From the NCBI GenBank assembly GCA_005789565.1, contig SXXL01000042.1:22314-86313 (forward strand): 64,000 nt of DNA, read 5' to 3'. Source of the stretch: Bacteroidota bacterium (GTDB lineage: Bacteria > Bacteroidota > Bacteroidia > Chitinophagales > Chitinophagaceae). Shown here piece by piece: positions 1-9,500 of this stretch. The notes beneath the pieces were generated by a model, which had not been told where the DNA came from, made no database searches, and was given only the letters and a program-made list of their open reading frames with translations. Numbering within the stretch: position 1 is the first letter of the stretch; each line of letters begins with the position of its first letter. The position numbers were made by a program, and so were the translations under genes.

Positions 1-173
1 TTGGCGGGGAGATCAGTGCTTGGATCGGACAGCATTGTTTTCAATATCTCGATGCACCCGTCATGCGGTGTGCTTCGCTCGATACACCGGTGCCGTTCAG
101 CCTCGAATTGGAACAACAGTTCCTGGCCAAGTCGAGGTTGGCCAATGCCGTAGGGGCGTTAATGGAATATTGA
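1..173 (+). CDS. 2-oxoacid dehydrogenase E1 component, beta-subunit C-terminus (partial)
   Basis: The 5-prime end lies outside the window. Reading from base 3, an open frame of 56 codons ends at the TGA at 171-173. The peptide begins GGEISAWIGQ and contains the pattern YLDAPVMR...LDTPVPFS followed by a leucine-rich tail ending in MEY. This matches the C-terminal (transketolase-C) end of E1-beta subunits of the pyruvate or branched-chain 2-oxoacid dehydrogenases, where YLDAPV and LDTP-PF are characteristic. The enzyme decarboxylates a 2-oxoacid using thiamine diphosphate and loads the lipoyl domain of E2. Which substrate applies, and whether alpha and beta parts are fused, cannot be told from this fragment. 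Confidence 0.62.
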   Translation, partial: GGEISAWIGQHCFQYLDAPVMRCASLDTPVPFSLELEQQFLAKSRLANAVGALMEY

Positions 174-221
174 TTAAACCTTTCGTTTTATTCCTTGTCT
201 AACGGACCTAAATTACAAGTC

Positions 222-1670
222 ATGCGACTTAAGGCCATAGTCATCCTTGCTTCGTTGATTGTTTTATGTTCGTTTATGACCCAGCGGCTGCAGGGGGACT
301 GTCTGAATTTACCATCGACGCCGTATAACTACTCCAATATCATTTTTCCGTCAGACATAGTGAATAACCTATCCGAGATGGATAATATGCCCGCCAATAA
401 CCGGACCACGGATGAGGGGGCCACGTTGGGGCGGGTACTTTTTTATGATGTGGAACTCTCTAAGAATCGAAAGATTTCCTGCGCTTCTTGCCATCAACAG
501 CAGTTCGCCTTTACTGATACCGCTCGCTTTAGTGTGGGATTTGATGGGCAGTTGACGCATCGAAATTCCATGAGTCTGGCACATGCTCGCTTCCAAAAGG
601 ATAGTGCCTTTTTTTGGGACAATCGGGCAAGAACATTGGAAATACAGACGTTGATGCCTATTCAGAGCAATGTGGAAATGGGATTGACCTTGGACACGCT
701 GGTGGCGCGGGTAACCGCTAAGTCTTATTACGCACCGCTATTTCGGGCAGCTTTTGGTTCAACGACGGTAACGTCCTTGCGTATTTCACAAGCGTTAGCC
801 CAGTTTATACGCAGTATGAACACCTTTGGATCCAGGTATCGGATAGGGGTCAACACGACGAATGGGAATCCGTCTATTGTACCATTGGTAAACTTGACGG
901 CGGAGGAGAATCTAGGGAAGGATTTGTTCATGGATGAGCGTAGAGGAAATTGTCAGGCCTGTCATACGCGCAATATTTTTGTGCCGCAAGGATCGAAAAA
1001 TATTGGCTTGGATCTGGTTTATGCGGACAATGGGGTGGGTGCAGCTTTTAATATTTCCAGGAAAAACGGGGAGTTCAGTGTTCCCTCCTTGATCAATGTA
1101 GTCATGACGGCACCTTACATGCACGACGGCCGGTATAAAACACTGGAGCAGGTGGTCAACTTTTATAGCGATTCAATCAAGCCACACCCCAACCTTGATG
1201 GATTTTTAAGAGAGATCTTGCCTGGGACTATCGATCCCAATAATAATACCTGTGATACTTGTCCGCCCCGAATTATTCGTTACACAGAAACGGAGAAACG
1301 TGCATTGGTCGCCTTTTTGAGAACAATGACAGATACGTTGTTGACGACCGATGCTCGTTGGAGCGACCCTTTTTGTACTCCTTCAAGCAATCCTCAACTC
1401 GAACCGATCTTGGGATGGGGCATTTATCCATCTCCATTGAAGCGGGAGGCTACCTTAACCATCAAGTTGATTGCCGGTCAGTCTTTTCCGGCGGGGATAA
1501 GTATTTATTCTTCGGAAGGAAGACTGCTGTTTCACCGGAACTATTCAATGCGTGCCGGTTCCAATTTCATGTCAGTCCCTAATCTTTTTCATACCACTGG
1601 TACCTATTTGGTTCAAGTAACCCGAGGCAGTAAACCGGTTGGGGCGAAGCAGTTGCTCGTGATCGATTGA
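222..1670 (+). CDS. Secreted di-heme cytochrome c peroxidase (MauG/CcpA family) with C-terminal sorting-type domain
   Basis: Di-heme peroxidase of about 482 residues. It has an N-terminal hydrophobic export segment (RLKAIVILASLIVL) and two c-type heme motifs, CASCH at residues 87-91 and CQACH at 244-248, spaced as in the family. The conserved region near SVPSLINV...APYMHDGRY is also present. Such enzymes reduce hydrogen peroxide or oxidise protein partners outside the inner membrane. From about residue 398 (LGWGIYPSPLKREATLTI) a beta-rich tail follows that resembles a type IX secretion type-A domain, which would send the protein to the cell surface; this is inferred from pattern only. I chose the ATG at 222; an upstream in-frame TTG at 195 would add nine residues ahead of the signal peptide. 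The gene ends exactly where the convergent amidohydrolase ends. Confidence 0.85.
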   Translation: MRLKAIVILASLIVLCSFMTQRLQGDCLNLPSTPYNYSNIIFPSDIVNNLSEMDNMPANNRTTDEGATLGRVLFYDVELSKNRKISCASCHQQQFAFTDTARFSVGFDGQLTHRNSMSLAHARFQKDSAFFWDNRARTLEIQTLMPIQSNVEMGLTLDTLVARVTAKSYYAPLFRAAFGSTTVTSLRISQALAQFIRSMNTFGSRYRIGVNTTNGNPSIVPLVNLTAEENLGKDLFMDERRGNCQACHTRNIFVPQGSKNIGLDLVYADNGVGAAFNISRKNGEFSVPSLINVVMTAPYMHDGRYKTLEQVVNFYSDSIKPHPNLDGFLREILPGTIDPNNNTCDTCPPRIIRYTETEKRALVAFLRTMTDTLLTTDARWSDPFCTPSSNPQLEPILGWGIYPSPLKREATLTIKLIAGQSFPAGISIYSSEGRLLFHRNYSMRAGSNFMSVPNLFHTTGTYLVQVTRGSKPVGAKQLLVID

Positions 1671-3239
1671 TCAGTGGATCTGGCTCCGCAGGGCTTTTCC
1701 TCCCCGGGCTTGAATGTGTTTTCCCTGATCGATCGTGATGATACCGTTCACGAGTACGTATTGAAATCCCACCGAATAGGCATGTGGTTTTTCAAAGGTT
1801 GATACATCGGTTACGATCTTTTCATCGAATACGACGATGTCGGCGGCCATGCCTTCTTTCAGCAGGCCGCGGTCTTTCAAATTGAATTTTTGGGCGGGCA
1901 GGGAGGTCATGCGCCGGATGGCTTCTTCGAGGGGGATCAATTTTTTTTCGCGCACGTATTTGCCGAGCACTCTGGCGTTGGTGCCGTACCCGCGCGGATG
2001 CGGAACGCCCTCGTTCCAGACGCGGATGCTGGCATCGCTGGCGATCATGTTAAACGGGTAGCGGAGGATGCGTTGTACATCTTCTTCTCCCATTCCGTGA
2101 AAAACGGCACTGGCCCCGCCGGCGATCTGAATGTCCATGACGGTTTCGGCTTCGTATTTGGCCTTGTGTTTTCTTCCGATCATTTGGTTGATGGTCTCGA
2201 TACTTTTTCCGTTGTAAGTGCTATCGGGTTTGAAGGAGGCCACTACCGCATAGCTCAGGTGTTTGAGTCCTCTTTTTTTCAATCGGTTCAGGATGCTGGC
2301 GGTCACTTCTTTACGGATCTCGGGGCGTTGCAGTCGGGCGCGGACGGAATCTTGTCCGTCGGCCAAAATGTGATCGGGGATCAGGGTACTGATTGAGGTG
2401 CTGCTGGCGGTGTAGGGGTATTGGTCGATGGTGACGTCTTGTCCTGCTGCGCGGGCCGATTCCACCAGGGCCAGTGTTTGTTTGCTGCGTCCCCAGTTTT
2501 GTTGTCCGCTCAGCTTGAAATGCGAGATCTGTACGGGCAGCTTTCCTTCGCGGCCGATGCGCAGGGCCTCTTCGATGGCTTGTGTGACGCTATCGCCTTC
2601 GTCGCGCATGTGCGTGGCGTATACGCCGTTGTATTTGCCGGCGATGGTGGCGAGTCGGATCAATTCATCGGTGGGCGTGAAGGTGCCGGGGATGTAGATG
2701 AGTCCGGTGGAGAGTCCGACCGCGCCCTCCTGCATGGCTTTTTCGGTCAGTTGTTCCATGCGGTTCATTTCTTCGGGCGTGGCGTTTCGGTTGGCTCTTC
2801 CCATCACGGCCCGGCGGATATCGTTTTGTCCGATCAGCGTGGCGACATTGATAGAAAGTTGAAGTGAGTCGATCTCGCGCAGGTATTGGCCGATGTTGAC
2901 GCGGGACAGGCCGCAGTTGCCGGTAATACAGGTGGTCACGCCGTCGTACAAGAAGCTGTGGGCAAGCGGATCTCGTTTTTCATCGTCCTCGATGTGTGTA
3001 TGCACATCAATGAAGCCCGGGGCCACGATCCGGTTTTCGGCATCGATCAGGCGTTTGGCTTGTCGGGGTAAATGTTTTCCAATGGCGTCGATCTTACCGT
3101 TTCGTATCGCTACGTCGGCGTGATACCACGAGTTGCCGGTACCATCGACGATGCGTCCGTTCACGATGAGTACATCGGGCAGGTCATTCTGGGCGAGGAG
3201 GGAGGTGGGTAGCAGTAGCCAGCCGATCCATTTGAGCAT
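1671..3239 (-). CDS. N-acyl-D-amino-acid deacylase-like amidohydrolase, exported
   Basis: 522-residue metal-dependent amidohydrolase with a cleavable signal peptide ending around LLPTSLLAQ. After an N-terminal beta-sandwich strand (VLIVNGRIVDGTG) comes the metal-binding motif GFIDVHTHIEDD. Further family blocks are GVTTCITGNCGLS, GLSTGLIYIPG, YATHMRDEGD and MIASDASIR, and the C-terminal ADIVVFD strand completes the fold. These blocks match the D-aminoacylase branch, which removes acyl groups from N-acyl-D-amino acids, as could come from peptidoglycan or other D-amino-acid material. Substrate is not determinable here. The stop codon abuts the convergent peroxidase stop (TGATCA at 1668-1673), so there is no intergenic gap. 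Upstream on the same strand, 35 bp away, lies a CarboxypepD_reg-like protein that may share its transcript. Confidence 0.85.
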   Translation of the reverse strand: MLKWIGWLLLPTSLLAQNDLPDVLIVNGRIVDGTGNSWYHADVAIRNGKIDAIGKHLPRQAKRLIDAENRIVAPGFIDVHTHIEDDEKRDPLAHSFLYDGVTTCITGNCGLSRVNIGQYLREIDSLQLSINVATLIGQNDIRRAVMGRANRNATPEEMNRMEQLTEKAMQEGAVGLSTGLIYIPGTFTPTDELIRLATIAGKYNGVYATHMRDEGDSVTQAIEEALRIGREGKLPVQISHFKLSGQQNWGRSKQTLALVESARAAGQDVTIDQYPYTASSTSISTLIPDHILADGQDSVRARLQRPEIRKEVTASILNRLKKRGLKHLSYAVVASFKPDSTYNGKSIETINQMIGRKHKAKYEAETVMDIQIAGGASAVFHGMGEEDVQRILRYPFNMIASDASIRVWNEGVPHPRGYGTNARVLGKYVREKKLIPLEEAIRRMTSLPAQKFNLKDRGLLKEGMAADIVVFDEKIVTDVSTFEKPHAYSVGFQYVLVNGIITIDQGKHIQARGGKALRSQIH

Positions 3240-3274
3240 AAAATATACGCGGTAGATTCTACGACAAGTTACAG

Positions 3275-4042
3275 TTATTCCTCCATCGGCAGCAAGCGGG
3301 TGGTGTAGCGCGGGTCGGGGGGCAGTCCGTACCGGAAGCGATAATGAGCTTGTTTGATATAGAGGCGGAATTGGTAGTCGTCTGCGTTCTTGGTGAAATC
3401 GTAGGAGGGGCGAAAGACGCGCAGGAAGCTGTCGAGGGCGGGTGGTTCGAGCAGGGTAAGCCGGCGTACCAATGCTTTATTGAATCGGAAGTCGATGTAC
3501 TTATCCTCTTCTTCGAGCAGCAATCGTTCCTGGAAGGCCAGCATGCTACGGTTGCGTCGGAAGCGGAACATATTGATCAGTTCTTGCAGATCGAATCCCA
3601 TGCCCATGCCGTATTGCGGCGTGACGGGGGTGATGCGGGGTTTGCGGTAATCGAAGATCTTGGCATAGTCGAGTCGGTTCTGGATCGAGTCTTGTCGATA
3701 ATTGCGAGGCCGGATCTTCACTTCCCTGAGGATCGGGACGTTGACTTGGAGGGATACATCGAATTGCAAGGGGTTGGCGATGCGCAGTACCGGAAACTTT
3801 TGGGTGCTTTTGCCCAGGTAGCTGAACCAGATCGAATCGGTTTCGCTGACGCGGACCTGGTAGAATCCATCAGCATTGGTGATCGTGCCCCGGCCCGAGG
3901 TGGTTTGTACGCTCACGGCTTCCATGGGGTAGTTGCGGGAGCTGTCGAGGACGAAACCCTTGACCGTATACTCCTGGGCGAGGAGAGGGGGGGATAGGAG
4001 GATGAAAAGGGATAAGAGATGATATCGTACAAAAGTGGTCAA
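3275..4042 (-). CDS. Exported protein with carboxypeptidase-regulatory-like (CNA-B) domain, function unknown
   Basis: 255-residue protein with a signal peptide (LLSLFILLSPPLLAQ) followed at once by a carboxypeptidase-regulatory-like beta-sandwich: EYTVKGFVLDSS, then VSVQTTSGRGTITNADGFYQV and the characteristic ISF-like YLGKSTQ strand, about residues 24-105. In Bacteroidota this domain often heads surface or TonB-linked proteins. The remaining 150 residues are charged and rich in Arg and Phe, with no motif I recognise. No ATG lies near the signal peptide; the frame appears to start at TTG 4040-4042. It sits between purN and the amidohydrolase, all on the minus strand. The repeat array at 4048-4140 lies just upstream and must overlap its leader. 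Confidence 0.7.
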   Translation of the reverse strand: MTTFVRYHLLSLFILLSPPLLAQEYTVKGFVLDSSRNYPMEAVSVQTTSGRGTITNADGFYQVRVSETDSIWFSYLGKSTQKFPVLRIANPLQFDVSLQVNVPILREVKIRPRNYRQDSIQNRLDYAKIFDYRKPRITPVTPQYGMGMGFDLQELINMFRFRRNRSMLAFQERLLLEEEDKYIDFRFNKALVRRLTLLEPPALDSFLRVFRPSYDFTKNADDYQFRLYIKQAHYRFRYGLPPDPRYTTRLLPMEE

Positions 4043-4047
4043 GGGTA

Positions 4048-4140
4048 GTTTGAAGAGTTTGAAGAGTTCAGAGTTCAGAGTTCAGAGTTCGGAGTTAGTT
4101 CAGAGTTCAGAGTTCGGAGTTAGTTCAGAGTTAGTTCGGA
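4048..4140 (+). repeat. Heptad repeat array A (GTTCAGA/GTTCGGA with short GTTA units)
   Basis: Read on the plus strand, the array begins with two 9-base units GTTTGAAGA. It continues with 7-base units GTTCAGA (x3), GTTCGGA, a truncated GTTA, GTTCAGA (x2), GTTCGGA, GTTA, GTTCAGA, GTTA and GTTCGGA. It lies between two minus-strand genes and overlaps the 3-prime end of purN, whose TAA stop (4120-4122) is formed inside the array. It belongs to the same repeat family as the arrays at 19131, 52243, 57816, 58541, 60347 and 63867. Confidence 0.95.
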
Positions 4141-4713
4141 GTTTGTTTGTTGGGTGAAATAGTTTTCGATGGTGGGGGGATAGTGTTGGTGTTCGAGTTG
4201 GAGGACGCGTTGGGCGAGGGAGTTGGGGGTATCGTGGGGGTTGACGGGGCAGTGGGCCTGAAAAACAACATCGCCGTTATCGTAGTGTTCATCGACGCGG
4301 TGGATGGTGATGCCTGATTCGGTTTCATGGGCGGCGAGGACGGCTTCGTGTACTCGGAGGCCGTACATGCCTTGCCCCCCGAACTTGGGCAGCAAGGCCG
4401 GATGGATGTTCAGGATACGGTCCGGAAATGCTTCGATCAGAACCGAGGGTATTTTCCATAAAAAGCCGGCCAGGATCAGTCCACTTACCTGTTTATCCTG
4501 AAAAACGGGCAGGTATCCATCCCCCGCCTGGAAGCGTTCGCGGGACAATTGAATTGACTCAACACAATGATATTCAGCTACTTGATAGACAATTGCCGCC
4601 TCTCGGTTACAGGCGATCAGCACGATTTGGATCTGGGGGTGCCCGGAGAAATATCGGAGGATGGCATCGGCATTGGAGCCTCCGCCGGAGGCGAGGATCG
4701 CTAAGCGGATCAT
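4120..4713 (-). CDS. purN: Phosphoribosylglycinamide formyltransferase (GART)
   Basis: 197-residue cytoplasmic enzyme of purine synthesis that transfers a formyl group from 10-formyl-tetrahydrofolate to GAR. The N-terminal phosphate-binding loop LASGGGSNADAIL is intact. The catalytic trio of the family is visible: Asn102 and His104 in ILNIHPALLP, and Asp145 in HRVDEHYDNGDVV. Length is normal for PurN. The start ATG (4711-4713) overlaps the stop of the upstream DUF6787 gene, suggesting translational coupling. The last residues (NSELTLN) and the stop codon are encoded by the heptad repeat array, so the natural C-terminus has been replaced or extended by repeat sequence. The catalytic core is unaffected. 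Confidence 0.95.
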   Translation of the reverse strand: MIRLAILASGGGSNADAILRYFSGHPQIQIVLIACNREAAIVYQVAEYHCVESIQLSRERFQAGDGYLPVFQDKQVSGLILAGFLWKIPSVLIEAFPDRILNIHPALLPKFGGQGMYGLRVHEAVLAAHETESGITIHRVDEHYDNGDVVFQAHCPVNPHDTPNSLAQRVLQLEHQHYPPTIENYFTQQTNSELTLN

Positions 4714-5003
4714 ATATTTTTTCGCAGGCCGATCTTACCGGCCAGTTTCTTGATGTAGTTGAGGAAGAAGCGGAACTGTCCCATTGGCAGGCTGACGAGC
4801 AACACCATCATTGGCCATAAAGCAGTGACAATCAACAAGTAAAGTAATCCCCAATACCAAACTCCCTCTACTTTTAGGGCATCCATGGCCCATTTGGCGA
4901 CTTGTCCCGTCAGGCTTCCCCCCACGGCAAAGGTGATCAGGATCAGGATCAGTTGGAACCCGTTTACTTTCCATTTTTGTTGCAGTCGCACGTACCAAGG
5001 CAT
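4710..5003 (-). CDS. DUF6787 family small membrane protein
   Basis: About 97 residues starting MPWYVRLQQKWKV, with two predicted membrane segments (FQLILILITFAVGGSLTG and WGLLYLLIVTALWPMMVLLV) joined by a short loop. The tail ends in a basic segment (FFLNYIKKLAGKIG). The layout matches the DUF6787 family found in Bacteroidota, usually as a single-domain protein of about 90-100 residues; its function is not known to me. An in-frame extension reaches 5216, but it covers the divergent regulatory region and looks non-coding, so I start at ATG 5003. The stop overlaps the purN ATG, so the two genes are probably co-transcribed. Confidence 0.7.
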   Translation of the reverse strand: MPWYVRLQQKWKVNGFQLILILITFAVGGSLTGQVAKWAMDALKVEGVWYWGLLYLLIVTALWPMMVLLVSLPMGQFRFFLNYIKKLAGKIGLRKNI

Positions 5004-5028
5004 GGGGGGTGATTTGTGGCGCAAAGGT

Positions 5029-5105
5029 CCGGAAATCCGACCGATTTGAACGGCATTTCCGGTTTGCGAAAGCCGGAAATTACCCGAAGTTTTTCGAGGT
5101 TCCGG
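5029..5105. promoter_or_regulatory. Cluster of CCGGAAAT / ATTTCCGG sites between DUF6787-purN and act operons
   Basis: The divergent intergenic region holds CCGGAAAT at 5029-5036, ATTTCCGG at 5055-5062, CCGGAAAT at 5073-5080 and a partial TTCCGG at 5100-5105. The second and third form a near-perfect 26-base dyad (5055-5080): 11 base pairs including one G-T, around a GCGA loop. It could be a bound operator array or a structured leader of the DUF6787-purN transcript. It lies about 165 bp upstream of actA. No T-run follows on either strand, so it is not a typical terminator. Confidence 0.5.
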
Positions 5106-5244
5106 TTTTTGTGCAAAGGGATTGAGCCGCAAGCGATAAGGTATCATAAAAAAAACCCCCAACCACCGAGTATTTTCGTCCTGCCGGCTTATTTTTGCGG
5201 CGATTTTCGATACCATTATCCACCCTCCCTCACAATCGTGTCGT

Positions 5245-6510
5245 ATGATTCATAAACACGTGTTCGCAAAACGTTTTCTGATCCTCCTGATCTCCTTCCT
5301 ATCCGTTTCTTTCTCGTTGTTTGCTCAAGATATTGCTGCCGGTAAGGCGCTGTTCATGGGCAAGTGTGCTTCCTGCCACAACGTGCTGAAGGACGGAACC
5401 GGTCCTGCCCTGAAAGGGTTGGAGGAGCGGCACAAATGGGCTGATCACAAAGAATTGCAGGCCTGGATCAACAATCCGGCGGCATACATGGCCAAAGACC
5501 CTTACACGCAGGGGCTCAAGGCCAAATATGGTTCGATGATGACTGCTTTTTCCGAGATCACCCTCCCGGACGTAGACAACATCGTGGCCTACATCAATGA
5601 TGCGGCCATCGTCAAAGCTGTCGCACCCGGTGCGGGCACGGCCGAGCCGGAGGGCGATCAGAATGCGGTCATTTTCGGGATCATTTCCCTGGTATTGGGC
5701 GTGATCGCGCTGATCCTGATGCAGGTGAACAGCAACCTCAAGCGTTTGTCGGATGAGAAAGATGGCCTGAAGACACCGGCTCCGATCCCCTTTTTCCGAA
5801 ACAAGACCAACATTGCGTTGATCTCGATCGTGTTTTTTGTATTCGGTGGTTACATGGTGGCGAAAGGGGCCATTGGCATGGGGCGTCAGAAGGAGTATCA
5901 ACCCGAACAACCGATTTACTATTCACATAAAGTGCATGCCGGCATCAACCAGATCAACTGCATGTATTGTCATGGTAACGTTTGGGAGAGCAAGCATGCG
6001 GCCATTCCTTCCACCAACGTCTGTATGAATTGTCACAAGGCGATCAATGCCTACGAAAAAGGTCCCAAGCTCTACGACGAAGAAGGCAAGGAGATCAACG
6101 GTACGGCCGAGATCGCCAAGTTGTATAAATACGCCGGGTTCGATCCCAACAATCCCAACCAGTGGGATCCGTCGATGGCCAAGCCCATTGAGTGGGTGAA
6201 GATCCACAACCTGCCAGATCACGTATACTTCAATCACGCACAGCACGTGCGGGTTGGAAATGTTCAGTGTCAGAGTTGTCACGGCGAGATCACCGACATG
6301 CACGAGGTGAAGCAAGTGGCGGATCTGAGCATGGGCTGGTGTATCAATTGTCACCGCGAGACCAAGGTCAACTTCAATTACGACAGCACCGGGGGCAACA
6401 AGTTTTACAGCTTATACGAGAAGTTCCATGACGATCTCAAGAGCGGCAAGATGGATAGTGTGAAAGTGAAGGACATCGGCGGATTGGAGTGCCAAAAATG
6501 TCACTATTGA
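5245..6510 (+). CDS. actA: Alternative complex III subunit ActA, multiheme cytochrome c (six heme motifs)
   Basis: 421 residues. A signal peptide (ILLISFLSVSFSLFAQ) is followed by a mono-heme cytochrome c domain with CASCH at 41-45. A membrane span lies near residues 150-162 (IFGIISLVLGVIALILM), then a second near IALISIVFFVFGGYMV. The C-terminal domain carries five more motifs: CMYCH 239, CMNCH 260, CQSCH 342, CINCH 366 and a final CQKCH at the very end. The pentaheme part matches ActA of the quinol:cytochrome c oxidoreductase (alternative complex III); the N-terminal mono-heme module is an added domain. It passes electrons inside the complex toward the oxidase. First gene of a long operon ending near 21.0 kb. 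Confidence 0.92.
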   Translation: MIHKHVFAKRFLILLISFLSVSFSLFAQDIAAGKALFMGKCASCHNVLKDGTGPALKGLEERHKWADHKELQAWINNPAAYMAKDPYTQGLKAKYGSMMTAFSEITLPDVDNIVAYINDAAIVKAVAPGAGTAEPEGDQNAVIFGIISLVLGVIALILMQVNSNLKRLSDEKDGLKTPAPIPFFRNKTNIALISIVFFVFGGYMVAKGAIGMGRQKEYQPEQPIYYSHKVHAGINQINCMYCHGNVWESKHAAIPSTNVCMNCHKAINAYEKGPKLYDEEGKEINGTAEIAKLYKYAGFDPNNPNQWDPSMAKPIEWVKIHNLPDHVYFNHAQHVRVGNVQCQSCHGEITDMHEVKQVADLSMGWCINCHRETKVNFNYDSTGGNKFYSLYEKFHDDLKSGKMDSVKVKDIGGLECQKCHY

Positions 6511-6559
6511 TTCATCACGGAACCCATAGCAGCAACCAGAATCTTACAAACTGAATTCC

Positions 6560-9500
6560 ATGAGCCAAAACAAGTACTGGCAAAGTTTCGGAGAAGTGAA
6601 GGCGGACGAATCGTTTCGTCAGCAAAATCAAGATGAGTTCCGTGAGGAGCTTCCCTTCGAAGGATTCGATGGCGCATTGGCCGATGCCAAAGCACCGCGC
6701 CGCGATTTCTTGAAATACCTCGGTTTCAGCACGGCTGCCGCTACGTTGGCCGCCAGTTGCGAGATCCCGGTGAAGAAGGTCATTCCCTACGCCAACAAGC
6801 CGGAGAACCTGATCCCGGGTGTGGCGCAGTATTATGCTACCACTTATATACAAGAGGGTGATGTAGTACCCGTCTTGGCTAAGGTACGCGACGGCCGACC
6901 CATCAAGATCGAAGGAAATACGTTGGCCAACAGTTCTTTTGCCAACGGGGGTACGTCTGCGCGGGTACAGGCTTCCGTACTGGATCTGTACGATACACAT
7001 CGCTTGCGCTATCCGCAACAGAAAAAAGGTGATTCGTTTCAGGAGGTTCCTACTTACGAGCAGCTCGATAAAATGATCGCGGAGCAGATGAAAGCTGCCG
7101 GCGGCACCACGGTGCTGTTGACCACGACCTTGAATTCTCCCTCTACACAGGCCATCATCAACGGCTATACCGGCTTGAAGCATGTTCAATACGATGCTGT
7201 TTCGTACAGCGGTTTGTTGCTGGCCAATGAGGCTTGCGGATTTGGACGGACCCTCCCCAGTTATGATTTTGCTGCGGCGAGTGTGATCGTGAGTTTGGGA
7301 GCTGATTTTCTGGGTACGTGGCTGAGTCCGGTTGAATTCGCCAAAGGATATTCCGTGGGTCGCAAGGTGGACGCGAAGCATCCGAGCATGAGCAAGCATT
7401 ATCAGTTCGAAGGCTATTTGAGTTTGACCGGTGCCAGTGCCGATGAGCGGATCGTACATCGTCCTTCTCAAACCGGTGCCGTGGCAATGGGTTTGTTGGC
7501 GGCCTTGAACGGTGGTGCCGTGGAGATCGCCGATGCGAAGCTGAAGGCAGGGATCGAGAAAGTGGCGGCCGATCTCAATAAGAATAAAGGAAAAGGGTTG
7601 GTGGTTTGCGGCAGTAACGACAAGAACGTACAGATCGTGGTGAATGCCATCAACCAGGCGATCGGAGCCTATGGTTCTACGATCGACTGGAAGCAGACCG
7701 CGAATTACCGTAAGGGTATTGACGGCGATATGACCGCGCTAGTGGAGGCCATGGAGGCCGGCCAGGTCGGAACGCTGATGATCTACGGCGCTAATCCGGT
7801 ATATAATTATCACGATGCTGCACGTTTTACCGCGGCGTTGAAGAAAGTGAAGCTGACCGTTTCGTTCAACGAGCGGTTGGACGAGACCACCGAGCAGTGT
7901 CTGTTCAGCGTGCCGGCCCCGCATTATTTGGAGAGTTGGGGGGATGCGAATCCGAAAGCGGGGGTAACCTGTTTTCAGCAGCCCACCATTCATCCGTTGT
8001 TCAAGACCCGTCCTTTCCAAACCTCTTTGTTGAAGTGGAGTGGCATGGACACCGACTATGATATCTACTTTAAGAATTTTTGGAATAACCAGCCCGGTGG
8101 GGAAGCAGCCTTCAATGAGGGATTGCAAAATGGCGTACGCGAAGAAGCTTCCGAAGGGAAGGCCCCGGGTAATTATTCGTCAGCTACCTTGACGGGTGCT
8201 GTGGCTGCTATCAAAGCGGCGGCGGCGGTGAGCGGAACGGAAGTGGTGTTATATCAGAAAACATCGATTGGTACGGGTACCGGTGCCACGAATCCCTGGT
8301 TGCAAGAGTTGCCCGATGGGGTGAGTAAGGCCACGTGGGACAACTACGCCTTGATGAGCATGCCCATGGCAAAGGAGTTGTTGGGCTTGGACCTGATGCA
8401 CGGCAGCGAGAAAGAGATCAACAATTACGAGTTCTATCCGCAAAAGCCGGTGGTGAAGATCACCATGGGCAAGAAGGAAATAGAGTTACCGGTGATCGTG
8501 GTGCCCGGCATGCAATCCAACACCATTGCGATTGCGGTGGGTTATGGTCGCGGCGAGAAATTGGGTAAGACGGCGGCGGGGGTTGGACAGAATGCGTATG
8601 TATTCAGTTCATTCGACGGCACAACGGTTTCGTATCAGGGTGCGGTGACGCTGGCCGATGCCGGTCGCAAGCACAAAGTGGCCACCACGCAGATCCACGG
8701 AACCTATGACGATCGTACGGAAGTGGTGCGCGAGACGACGCTGGCTACGCTGGTGAAATACCCCAACACCATTCCGGATTACCGGAACCACCTCGAGGAG
8801 GCTTATGGTAAGGGTTCGGATACGACGGATTTCCGCAAGAACGCAACCTTATATGGAGAGCATGGTCAGCCTGGCATCAAGTGGGGCATGAACATTGATA
8901 TGAATGCTTGTTATGGTTGCGGATCTTGTGTGGTGGCTTGTAACGCCGAGAACAACGTTCCGGTGGTGGGCAAGAGTGAGGTGTTGCGTTATCATGATAT
9001 GCATTGGTTGCGGATCGATCGGTATTTCGTGAGCGATGCCACGAATCCGGATCAGCTGAAGGGCGTGGTCTTCCAGCCCATGATGTGTCAGCATTGCGAC
9101 AATGCTCCTTGTGAGAATGTTTGTCCCGTAGCGGCTACCAACCACAGTGCCGAGGGCATCAACCAGATGACCTACAACCGTTGCATTGGTACGCGTTATT
9201 GCGCGAATAACTGTCCTTTTAAAGTCCGCCGTTTCAACTGGGCTGATTATACCGGAGCGGATAGCTTCCCCAACAACCGCGACCAGCAGGTGGTGGGCAA
9301 GTTGGATCCGGTGATCGAGCAGATGAACGACGACCTGACCCGCATGGTCTTGAACCCGGACGTAACGGTTCGTTCGCGCGGGGTGATCGAGAAATGTTCC
9401 TTCTGTTTCCAGCGCTTGCAAGCGGCAAAGTTGGAAGCGAAGAAGCAAAATCGTCCGCTCGCCGACGGGGATGCGAAGACGGCCTGTCAGACCGCTTGTT

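Noticed and set aside
4048..4140. CRISPR-like array
   Set aside because: Units are only 7 bases with no spacers and no cas genes are present.
5004..5216. N-terminal extension of the DUF6787 protein
   Set aside because: It would cover the CCGGAAAT site cluster and the control region of actA and does not resemble the family.
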